DNA of 6,176 nucleotides. It comes from Methanosarcinaceae archaeon (GTDB lineage Archaea > Halobacteriota > Methanosarcinia > Methanosarcinales > Methanosarcinaceae). Both the position numbers and the translations under genes were made by a program. The stretch spans positions 5,023 through 11,198 of the forward strand of contig JAQVBP010000043.1 in assembly GCA_028690255.1 (NCBI GenBank), read 5' to 3'. Positions 1 through 4,757 of the stretch are shown piece after piece. Each line of letters begins with the position of its first letter. Position 1 is the stretch's first letter. A model generated the notes under the pieces. The model was not told the origin of the DNA. It ran no database searches and worked only from the letters and a program-made list of their open reading frames with translations.

Positions 1-208
1 AATAAGTTGAGATTTGAATAAGTTGAGATTTGAATAAGTTGAGATTTGAATAAGTTGAGATTTGAATAAGTTGAGATTTGAATAAGTTGAGATTTGAATA
101 AGTTGAGATTTGAATAAGTTGAGATTTGAATAAGTTGAGATTTAAATAAGTTAGAATATAAATATGTGAGGATATAAATAAGTTTGGATGTATATAAGTT
201 GAGATGTA
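1..208. repeat. 16-bp minisatellite, about 13 copies, open at left edge
   Basis: The unit is AATAAGTTGAGATTTG. Eight exact head-to-tail copies fill 1-128, a ninth (129-144) differs by one base, and four degenerate copies follow (145-160, 161-176, 177-192, 193-208), still in 16-bp register. Traces of the pattern (TATAAG, TTGAG, AAGATG) fade out by about 244. The array starts at the first base, so its true length is unknown. The unit is not a multiple of 3 and is unlikely to code. There are no spacers, so it is not a CRISPR. Identical copies on the left and decayed ones on the right suggest continuing expansion on the left side. Confidence 0.95.
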
Positions 209-283
209 AATCGGATATAAGATTGAGTATAAATTAAGATGAATGCAAAGCTTCCCACAACTCAGAAAGGCCTCATCTTAATG

Positions 284-326
284 TGATTTTTTATAATGAT
301 TGAGTTTACTGATTTTTTATAATGAT
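284..326. repeat. 17-bp direct repeat with 26-bp period
   Basis: TGATTTTTTATAATGAT occurs exactly at 284-300 and again at 310-326, separated by 9 bases. Each copy contains a T-run followed by ATAAT, which could serve as a weak archaeal TATA element, and an ATGAT core that might be an operator half-site. It lies just upstream of the best TATA box for amrS. Two exact 17-mers this close are unlikely by chance, even in AT-rich DNA, but function is unknown. Confidence 0.75.
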
Positions 327-356
327 CTTTGGTCAGAATCATATTTTTCAGCATAG

Positions 357-364
357 TATATAAA
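357..364 (+). promoter_or_regulatory. TATA-box candidate for amrS
   Basis: TATATAAA fits the archaeal TATA consensus well. Transcription would start about 25 bases downstream, near 385-390, giving a leader of roughly 165 nt before the 554 start. No BRE can be assigned with certainty. Confidence 0.4.
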
Positions 365-428
365 CAATCCTCCGAAAATTACTTTCAGCTGATACAATTT
401 GCAATAATAAATAAAGTCTGTGGAAATG

Positions 429-436
429 TATAAAAA
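429..436 (+). promoter_or_regulatory. Alternative TATA-box candidate for amrS
   Basis: TATAAAAA is a second plausible TATA element, closer to the gene. It would place the transcript start near 455-460, inside the hairpin at 441-473, so use of one promoter or the other would include or remove that hairpin. Confidence 0.3.
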
Positions 437-440
437 TTTC

Positions 441-473
441 GACTGCTTGCCCAGGCGCAGGCAAATAGGAGTC
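441..473 (+). promoter_or_regulatory. Leader hairpin upstream of amrS
   Basis: TTGCC (447-451) pairs with GGCAA (460-464) around an 8-base loop. An outer GACT (441-444) pairs with AGTC (470-473) across an asymmetric internal loop, and CTTTT follows. It could be a leader structure or a weak terminator for transcription entering from the minisatellite side. It matches no riboswitch class I can recognise. Confidence 0.35.
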
Positions 474-516
474 CTTTTGAACGAACATAAGAAATCCGGA
501 GATAGAAAGGGCCCTG

Positions 517-537
517 AAGGTAAGCGTTATTACCCTT
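517..537 (+). promoter_or_regulatory. Small hairpin just before the amrS start
   Basis: GGTAA (519-523) pairs with TTACC (530-534) around a 6-base loop. Flanking AA/TT pairs add to the stem with one bulged C, and an A-run follows. It ends 16 bases before the ATG at 554 and may affect initiation. Only suggestive. Confidence 0.25.
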
Positions 538-553
538 AAAAAACAATCAGCTA

Positions 554-1606
554 ATGGGGATTTACGTGATTCGCAAGGCAATGTTTTACGAAAAACTTGA
601 AGATAATAAAGTCAGGTGCGGACTCTGTTCCCACAGGTGCAGGATAGCTCCGGGCAAAAGGGGCATTTGCAGGGTTCGGGAAAACAGGGATGGAGAACTC
701 TATTCCCTGATTTACGGTACGGTGTCGAGTGAAGCGGTGGATCCTATCGAAAAGAAACCCCTGTACCACTTTTATCCGGGATCTTTTGCGTATTCCGTGG
801 GAACGGTCGGCTGCAACTTCAGGTGCAGGCACTGCCAGAACTGGGCCATCTCCCAGACCTGCGTGGAAGATGCCTACGTCAGGGACATTCCTCCCGAAAA
901 ACTGGTTGCCCGGGCCTTGATGTCGGATTCGCGTTCCATTGCCTGGACCTATAACGAGCCCACCATCTGGCACGAGTACTCATATGAGTGTGCAAAACTT
1001 GCAAAAGAAGCAGGCCTGGGTACGGTCTACGTGACAAACGGCTATATGACTCCTGAGGCCCTGAGGCATATCGCCCCCTACCTTGACGCCGCAAACATTG
1101 ACATCAAAGCGTTTACCGAGAAATTTTACCGGGAGGTTGCAAGCGCGAAACTGGCTCCTGTGCTTGAGTCCTCTATCCTTGCAAAGGAGCTCGGAATCCA
1201 TCTGGAAATCACAAACCTGGTCATCCCCACCCACAACGATGCCCCGGACGAGTTCAGGGAGCTCTCACGCTGGGTCTATAAGAACCTGGGCCCCGACACC
1301 CCCCTCCACTTCACGCGCTTCCACCCCCAGTATCGGATGCAGGAACTTCCCCCAACCCCGATAGAGACCCTTGAGCTGGCCCACAAAATCGCTACTGAAG
1401 AAGGGCTGAACTATGTATATGTCGGAAACGTTATTGGGCACGAGTACGACAGCACCTTCTGTCCGAACTGTGGAAAACGCCTTATCAGGCGGGGGCTTTT
1501 CGAGGTAGAAGAATACGAAATCACTCCGGATAAGACCTGCCCGAAGTGTGGGGAAAAGATCCCTATTACAGGAGAGTACGGGAAAAAGTTCGAAGAGGAA
1601 ATTTGA
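554..1606 (+). CDS. amrS: AmmeMemoRadiSam system radical SAM enzyme
   Basis: A cytoplasmic 4Fe-4S radical SAM protein of the 'pyruvate-formate-lyase-activating-like' COG1180 group. In many archaea and bacteria it co-occurs with AMMECR1 and Memo proteins; its substrate is not firmly established. Visible features: an N-terminal cysteine set C22, C25, C29 and C39; the radical SAM CxxxCxxC motif C87-C91-C94 followed by QNWAISQ; the family motif TYNEPTI (132-138) in the SAM-binding region; and a C-terminal zinc-ribbon-like pair of CxxC knuckles (C303/C306 and C329/C332). At 350 residues it appears full length. The start is uncertain: ATG 554 has no clear ribosome binding site. An in-frame GTG at 566 follows GGGGAT and would give MIRKAMFYEK, typical of the family. 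ATG 581 is also possible. Partner genes are not in this window. The next gene is convergent, so it is probably monocistronic. Confidence 0.93.
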   Translation: MGIYVIRKAMFYEKLEDNKVRCGLCSHRCRIAPGKRGICRVRENRDGELYSLIYGTVSSEAVDPIEKKPLYHFYPGSFAYSVGTVGCNFRCRHCQNWAISQTCVEDAYVRDIPPEKLVARALMSDSRSIAWTYNEPTIWHEYSYECAKLAKEAGLGTVYVTNGYMTPEALRHIAPYLDAANIDIKAFTEKFYREVASAKLAPVLESSILAKELGIHLEITNLVIPTHNDAPDEFRELSRWVYKNLGPDTPLHFTRFHPQYRMQELPPTPIETLELAHKIATEEGLNYVYVGNVIGHEYDSTFCPNCGKRLIRRGLFEVEEYEITPDKTCPKCGEKIPITGEYGKKFEEEI

Positions 1607-1664
1607 GCCGGGGGCTTTTACGGGGAAGAATCTGAAAAAAAGATAAATGTGAAAGTCAACTACC

Positions 1665-1708
1665 CCTTCCTGAAACCTTTGCCTGACGGCTCAGGTTTTT
1701 AAGGAAGG
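1665..1708. terminator. Inverted repeat between convergent amrS and tatA1
   Basis: A compound stem. CCTTCCT (1665-1671) pairs with AGGAAGG (1702-1708), AAACCT (1673-1678) with AGGTTT (1693-1698), and CCTGA (1682-1686) with TCAGG (1691-1695) as an inner alternative around CGGC. A T-run at 1696-1700 follows the inner hairpin on the plus strand. Lying between two converging genes, it could stop transcription from both sides. Archaeal termination usually needs only T-runs, so the hairpin role is inferred. Confidence 0.5.
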
Positions 1709-1760
1709 AGTATACTGCTGAAAGATATGAAAGTGGAAATGGACCAGTAAACGATTTTAT

Positions 1761-1772
1761 AAAACCGGTTTT
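1761..1772. repeat. 12-bp perfect palindrome at the end of tatA1
   Basis: AAAACCGGTTTT is a perfect palindrome whose last base is the end of the tatA1 stop codon. On the minus strand it gives a T-run right after tatA1, so it may help terminate the tat transcript. It could also be a protein site. Confidence 0.3.
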
Positions 1773-2086
1773 CAGGGTTCAGAAACTTCTTTTGGCTTTT
1801 CGGCCGCTTTCTGGATCTCTTCCAGGAGCTGGTCATCTGTTTTGCCCTTTATATCGATGCCGAGCTTTTCAGCGGTTTCCTGAACCTTTGTTTTTACCGC
1901 CGGGCTTTCCTTCAGGGACTTTTCGAATTCCTTCAGGGACTGTTCGGATTCTTTCTGAGCTTTCTTGAATTCCCCTACGGAACTTCCCATGGATCTGGCA
2001 AGTTCCGGGAGCTTGCTTGCCCCGAAGAGGATCATTACTATTGCAAGTATGAATATCAGTTCTGTGGGACCAAACCCGCCAATCAT
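1772..2086 (-). CDS. tatA: Twin-arginine translocase TatA-type subunit (TatA1)
   Basis: A TatA/Hcf106 family protein of 104 aa that should oligomerise at the membrane to form the passage for folded Tat substrates. It has a short N-terminus, one membrane helix (about 9-22) with a Glu at position 9 near its start, the FG hinge (F21-G22), and the amphipathic helix beginning ASKLPELARSMG. A long, charged, Lys/Glu-rich region (about 40-100) follows, likely helical and cytoplasmic. A clear GAGGT ribosome binding site supports ATG 2086. It is the last gene of the minus-strand tatC1-tatA2-tatA1 cluster. A 180-bp gap with its own TATA-like boxes suggests it can also be expressed separately. The intramembrane Glu is TatB-like, but archaea normally lack TatB, so TatA is the safer name. 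Confidence 0.93.
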   Translation of the reverse strand: MIGGFGPTELIFILAIVMILFGASKLPELARSMGSSVGEFKKAQKESEQSLKEFEKSLKESPAVKTKVQETAEKLGIDIKGKTDDQLLEEIQKAAEKPKEVSEP

Positions 2087-2093
2087 GATTTAT

Positions 2094-2098
2094 ACCTC
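2094..2098 (-). promoter_or_regulatory. Ribosome binding site of tatA1
   Basis: GAGGT on the minus strand, seven bases before ATG 2086. It complements the archaeal 16S 3' end and fixes this start. Confidence 0.7.
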
Positions 2099-2185
2099 AA
2101 AATTTCGTTTTCTTAATCCGGTTGATGAACAGGATTTACTTATTATATTTAAGGTTTGTACTTCGAGATAACCATTGCCACATTT

Positions 2186-2193
2186 TTTATAAA
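2186..2193 (-). promoter_or_regulatory. TATA-box candidate for tatA1
   Basis: TTTATAAA (palindromic) lies in a very AT-rich stretch (2183-2210) between tatA2 and tatA1. On the minus strand it would start a transcript near 2163, with a leader of about 75 nt. A second AT-rich element at 2199-2210 is an alternative. Confidence 0.4.
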
Positions 2194-2266
2194 TATAGAT
2201 ATATTTAAACGTAATATCTGAACGCTTTCCTGTGACTTTTTCCGAGCCGGAATATCTTCCGTTAGC

Positions 2267-2569
2267 TTATGTTTTCTTCAGACCGCGCTCTGAAATCGAA
2301 GGCCCGGATTCCAGCACACTTCCGAGCTCGCCCCCGGGACCTTTCGAGCTTCCGGAAGCATCCTCCCTGCCGGAATGAGTGTCCTCCCCTTGCTGCCCGC
2401 TCCGGGCCGGGACGTTAAAATCCGGGAGCCCGAATTCGGCGGCCTGCTGGGCTTTCTTAAACTCTCCGAAGGCGCTTCCGAGGGAGCGCGCAAGTTCGGG
2501 AAGTTTCCGGGGGCCGAAAAGAAAGAGTGCGGCTATGAGTATTGCAATCAGTTCAGTGGACCCAATCAT
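2267..2569 (-). CDS. tatA: Twin-arginine translocase TatA-type subunit (TatA2)
   Basis: A 100-aa TatA/Hcf106 family protein: a very short N-terminus, a membrane helix (about 4-18) with Glu at position 6, then the hinge FGPRKLPELARSLG (18-31) and the amphipathic helix through about 45. Up to the helix end it closely resembles TatA1. The tail then diverges: instead of a charged helical region it is rich in Gly, Ser and Pro (about 47-100) and probably disordered. This suggests an old duplication with different roles. The start at 2569 gives the family-typical MIGSTELI opening; the only ribosome binding match is AGGT four bases upstream. It follows tatC1 by 69 bases, so co-transcription is likely. 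Confidence 0.92.
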   Translation of the reverse strand: MIGSTELIAILIAALFLFGPRKLPELARSLGSAFGEFKKAQQAAEFGLPDFNVPARSGQQGEDTHSGREDASGSSKGPGGELGSVLESGPSISERGLKKT

Positions 2570-2592
2570 TGGAACCTATTATTTAACAACGA

Positions 2593-2601
2593 ATATAAAA
2601 A
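2593..2601 (-). promoter_or_regulatory. Possible internal promoter for tatA2
   Basis: TTTTTATAT on the minus strand lies about 27 bases before ATG 2569, the spacing expected for a leaderless or near-leaderless archaeal transcript. Just upstream, between tatC1 and this box, two direct CCGGCCT copies (2615-2628) can form a small CCGG hairpin followed by AATTTT on the minus strand, perhaps a weak attenuator. Confidence 0.3.
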
Positions 2602-2638
2602 TTCTTGCAAAATTCCGGCCTCCGGCCTCCCCAAAATA

Positions 2639-3538
2639 TCAGAAGAACCTGACAAGGATCAGGCTGAACTCGAAAAGGACCACGAGCAAAAGCGCAACCA
2701 GTGCCTGGGATATGAAGGTCGGGTCAGGGGAGAGGAAGAGGGCAAGCCCCGCAAGAACACTGTAGGCCAGAATCCGCTGTTTCTTGAGAGTCTCGTAGCT
2801 GATAACCCCCATTTTCACGGAAAATATCACAAGCAACGGGGCCTGGAACACCACTCCGAACCCTGCAAGGATGGTCGTAACTGCCGAGAGGGTTTCGTGG
2901 ACCGAGAGCTGGGCCGAGGCCAGGTCGCCCGAGTAAACGATCAGGAACCTGAAAAACACGGGCAGGACCAGGAAGTAGCCAATCCCCGCCCCCAGGACGA
3001 AGAGCAGGAAAGAGGCCGGAACCACCTTTCGAAAAAAGCGTTTCTCATGAGGATAAAGCCCCTTGCCCGCGAAGCTGTAGAGCTGGTAGAGGAGTTGCGG
3101 GATGGTGACCGAGAGGGCAAAGACCAGGCAGAGTTTCAGGCGGGTAAAGATCCATTCGAGAGGCGAGTAAACAGCCATGTCAACCCCCGGTTCAACGAAT
3201 TCCTTCCAGATAAGCTCCAGAGCTTTTTCAGAGAACGGGTATGCGGCCATCATCGCAAGCAAGAGCCAGATCAGAACGATAACGAGCCGATTTCGAAACT
3301 CTTTCAGGTGAGCCACAAGGGGTTCTTCGAGGTCTCCGGGGACCCCTCCCCCCTGCCCGGAAGCAAGGCTGTCTGCAACCTCCGGTTTTTCTGTAATATC
3401 CGGTTTTTCTGTAATATCCGGTTTTTCTGTAATATCCGGTTTTTCTGTAATATCCGAATTTTTTGGGCTTTCCGGGCTCTCATTGTTTGCGGCCTCGGGG
3501 GAATCCGGACCCCGGCCATTTTTGTCTTGCTTTTTCAT
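2639..3538 (-). CDS. tatC: Sec-independent translocase TatC (TatC1), N-terminally extended
   Basis: The multispanning Tat receptor that binds twin-arginine signal peptides. Residues about 73-299 form the TatC core with six membrane helices (about 85-102, 134-156, 172-199, 217-241, 256-270, 277-297). Aligned by eye to E. coli TatC, it keeps the docking residues: E80 and R82 in PLVAHLKEFRNRL (E15/R17) and F156...LYPHE165 (F94/E103). SPDPTFISQ (270-278) matches the D211/Q215 region. The intramembrane Glu (E. coli E170) is Gln here: FQAP, Q232. Residues 1-72 are a hydrophilic, Pro/Glu/Ser/Gly-rich cytoplasmic extension with four DITEKP repeats (29-52); the protein is 299 aa against a usual ~240-260. 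ATG 3538 has GGGGG five bases upstream and a TATA-like box beyond. First gene of the minus-strand tat cluster. Confidence 0.94.
   Translation of the reverse strand: MKKQDKNGRGPDSPEAANNESPESPKNSDITEKPDITEKPDITEKPDITEKPEVADSLASGQGGGVPGDLEEPLVAHLKEFRNRLVIVLIWLLLAMMAAYPFSEKALELIWKEFVEPGVDMAVYSPLEWIFTRLKLCLVFALSVTIPQLLYQLYSFAGKGLYPHEKRFFRKVVPASFLLFVLGAGIGYFLVLPVFFRFLIVYSGDLASAQLSVHETLSAVTTILAGFGVVFQAPLLVIFSVKMGVISYETLKKQRILAYSVLAGLALFLSPDPTFISQALVALLLVVLFEFSLILVRFF
3382..3453 (-). repeat. 18-bp tandem repeat, four exact copies, inside tatC1
   Basis: The plus-strand unit CCGGTTTTTCTGTAATAT is repeated exactly at 3382-3399, 3400-3417, 3418-3435 and 3436-3453. It encodes DITEKP four times. The length is a multiple of 3, so copy number can change without breaking tatC1. 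There is no synonymous drift between copies, pointing to recent expansion or ongoing homogenisation. Confidence 0.95.
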
Positions 3539-3542
3539 TTTT

Positions 3543-3547
3543 CCCCC
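3543..3547 (-). promoter_or_regulatory. Purine-rich ribosome binding site of tatC1
   Basis: GGGGG within AAAGGGGGAAAA on the minus strand, directly before ATG 3538. It is not a perfect Shine-Dalgarno match but sits at a workable spacing. Confidence 0.35.
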
Positions 3548-3563
3548 TTTGAGTGCACGTAAT

Positions 3564-3575
3564 TTAATATATTAA
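3564..3575 (-). promoter_or_regulatory. Palindromic TATA-like element for tatC1
   Basis: TTAATATATTAA is a perfect 12-bp palindrome centred about 31 bases before the tatC1 ATG. As a TATA box it implies a very short leader (under 10 nt). AATAAAAATT at about 3581-3591 is an alternative that would retain the ribosome binding site. Because the element is symmetric it could also act toward tatC2. Confidence 0.4.
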
Positions 3576-3807
3576 TATCGGAATTTTTATTAATCAGATC
3601 TTACCTCATGAAGTATCTATATTTTAGCTTTTGTAATCATCCTCTTAAACGAGCATCTTCTAAATTATATTATGACCGCCTCAGGTCCATCCCCGTCAAC
3701 AACTCCCGAGCTAAAGATCCGGGGGGTTCCTGCTGGGGTATTATGAATATATCCTCTGAAAGCCTGAAGAAATATAAGAAAAATAAGAATATTTTCCGCT
3801 CCCGAAA

Positions 3808-3811
3808 AGGT
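3808..3811 (+). promoter_or_regulatory. Ribosome binding site of tatC2
   Basis: AGGT, within GAAAAGGT, lies seven bases before ATG 3819 and supports that start. Confidence 0.45.
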
Positions 3812-3818
3812 ACTATCC

Positions 3819-4556
3819 ATGTCTGAAGCAATCGAAAATTTAAGTGTTGTCCTGTTAACCCTGCGAAGAAAATTGTTTTTAATCGCGGCAACCCTCTTCC
3901 TGGGAGTTGCGGTTTCCTTCCAGCTTACGGGCCCCCTTATCGAAAAAATAAAGACGGACCTCCTGCCCGAAGGAGCAAAACTCGTGTATGTGACTCCGCT
4001 TGAGGTGATGATGCTCAAACTCAAGCTCTCCTTCATAATAGGGGTTCTAATAGCCCTGCCTCTGGTCTTATTTTACACCTGGAGAGCCCTTAAAAAACGC
4101 CTGTCCGTCAAAAACCCGGTCTCCATAAAACGTCGCCATGCCGTTCTTTTGATCGGGGCTGCCGTCCTCATGTTTGTCCTCGGGGCCTCTTACGCCTACC
4201 TCCTGATGCTGCCTCTGTTCCTCGAATACCTCTACCTGAGCGCAGCCGGGGCAGGAGCGGTTGCCACCTATTCCGTCTTCAAGTTCATCTCCTTCGCAGC
4301 CGCTGCAACGGCCCTTTTCGGGCTGATCTTCGAACTTCCCATAGTGCTCACCTTCCTTACCAGGAGCGGGCTTATAAAATACGAAACCCTCGTTACTTAC
4401 AGGAGACACATCTACATCCTTTTCCTTATTGCAGGAGCCGTAATCACCCCCCCGGACGTCCTCAGCCAGGTCATGGTGGCCGTACCCATGGTGATTTTTT
4501 TTGAAATCAGTATGCTTATAGTGCGCGTCCTTGGAGTGAAAGGAAAAAAGGAATGA
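3819..4556 (+). CDS. tatC: Sec-independent translocase TatC paralogue (TatC2), lacking docking-site glutamates
   Basis: A 245-aa TatC family protein with six predicted membrane helices (about 19-36, 66-88, 108-138, 153-180, 197-211, 217-238). It keeps R16 (E. coli R17), P39 in GPLIEKI (P48), E172 in the fourth helix (FELP; E170), and ITPPDVLSQ with D213 and Q217 (D211/Q215). By hand alignment it lacks the twin-arginine docking residues: E15 is T14 in LLTLRRKL, and the FxxxxLYxxE segment is ALKKRLSVKN, so both F94 and E103 are missing. The first cytoplasmic loop (about 89-107) is instead strongly basic. It is divergent from tatC1, so the two could share control. It may be a non-docking partner of TatC1 or a receptor for atypical substrates. 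Confidence 0.92.
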   Translation: MSEAIENLSVVLLTLRRKLFLIAATLFLGVAVSFQLTGPLIEKIKTDLLPEGAKLVYVTPLEVMMLKLKLSFIIGVLIALPLVLFYTWRALKKRLSVKNPVSIKRRHAVLLIGAAVLMFVLGASYAYLLMLPLFLEYLYLSAAGAGAVATYSVFKFISFAAAATALFGLIFELPIVLTFLTRSGLIKYETLVTYRRHIYILFLIAGAVITPPDVLSQVMVAVPMVIFFEISMLIVRVLGVKGKKE

Positions 4557-4578
4557 CCGGAATGACCGGAATGACCGG
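4552..4578 (+). repeat. 9-bp tandem repeat spanning the tatC2 stop codon
   Basis: AATGACCGG occurs three times exactly (4552-4560, 4561-4569, 4570-4578). The first copy supplies the tatC2 TGA. Each copy contains ATGA, and the shifted frame beginning at 4553 reads (Met-Thr-Gly)x3 then TAA at 4580-4582. The mini-frame is most likely a by-product of the repeat. Confidence 0.9.
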
Positions 4579-4594
4579 TTAAAGGCGAAAAAAA

Positions 4595-4617
4595 GTGGCA
4601 AAAAAAGCCGCATTTTT
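4595..4617 (+). terminator. Terminator-like hairpin after tatC2
   Basis: GTGGC (4595-4599) pairs with GCCGC (4607-4611), with one G-U pair, around a loop of seven A. TTTTT (4613-4617) follows after one A, and upstream A's can extend the stem. It starts 38 bases after the stop codon. A plausible 3' end for the tatC2 transcript. Confidence 0.6.
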
Positions 4618-4638
4618 CAATCCTGTTCCAGAAATTCA

Positions 4639-4655
4639 GGGCTGTTTTCCAGCCC
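4639..4655. other. GC-rich hairpin between tatC2 and the permease gene
   Basis: GGGCTG (4639-4644) and CAGCCC (4650-4655) form a perfect 6-bp stem around a 5-base loop. No T-run follows on either strand. A further stem, GCCCG (4694-4698) with CGGGC (4710-4714), lies downstream. Their role is unclear; they could be leader or 3' end structures. Confidence 0.3.
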
Positions 4656-4659
4656 GGGC

Positions 4660-4667
4660 ATATAAAG
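4660..4667 (+). promoter_or_regulatory. TATA-box candidate for the permease gene
   Basis: ATATAAAG resembles an archaeal TATA box and would give a leader of about 70 nt. AATTATTAA at 4724-4732 is an alternative; centred about 30 bases before ATG 4758, it would produce a nearly leaderless transcript, in keeping with the absence of a clear ribosome binding site. Confidence 0.3.
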
Positions 4668-4757
4668 GTCAGGCATACTCCCTGCTACTCACGGCCCGAT
4701 TACTTTCACCGGGCTCCGGAAAGAATTATTAAGCCGAACCTTCCTATTTTGCAGACT

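Larger units (their letters stand above)
209..553. other. Gene-free AT-rich region upstream of amrS
   Basis: No reading frame here resembles a protein. A 77-codon minus-strand frame (348-581) is low-complexity and overlaps the start of amrS. The stretch holds fading minisatellite remnants (to ~244), a 17-bp direct repeat, two TATA-like boxes and two small hairpins, all listed separately. It most likely contains the promoter and leader of the radical SAM gene. Confidence 0.6.
3539..3818. other. Divergent promoter region between tatC1 and tatC2
   Basis: 280 bases without a convincing gene. A 72-codon plus-strand frame (3608-3826) overlaps the start of tatC2 by 8 bases, but its product resembles nothing I know. 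The left part (3557-3595) is very AT-rich and probably carries the tatC1 promoter. TATA-like elements for tatC2 include TATATTTT near 3617 and GAATATATCC near 3744-3753; I cannot choose between them. Confidence 0.5.

Noticed and set aside
1..208. CRISPR array
   Set aside because: The units are directly contiguous, with no unique spacers, and no cas gene is present. The same applies to the 19-bp array at 5974-6068.
2375..3562. Open frame of 395 codons on the plus strand
   Set aside because: It lies antisense to tatC1 and tatA2, both clearly real by family motifs. Its product is charged, low in structure and contains the reverse reading of the 18-bp repeat. It is a shadow caused by codon bias.
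3608..3826. 72-codon frame upstream of tatC2
   Set aside because: It has no recognisable motif, no ribosome binding site and overlaps the tatC2 start. It is more likely promoter and leader DNA.
4068..4613. Open frame of 181 codons on the minus strand
   Set aside because: It is antisense to tatC2, with a biased, repetitive product and no family features.
4749..4757. TTG start three codons upstream for the permease
   Set aside because: No ribosome binding site supports it, and ATG 4758 gives the normal family opening.
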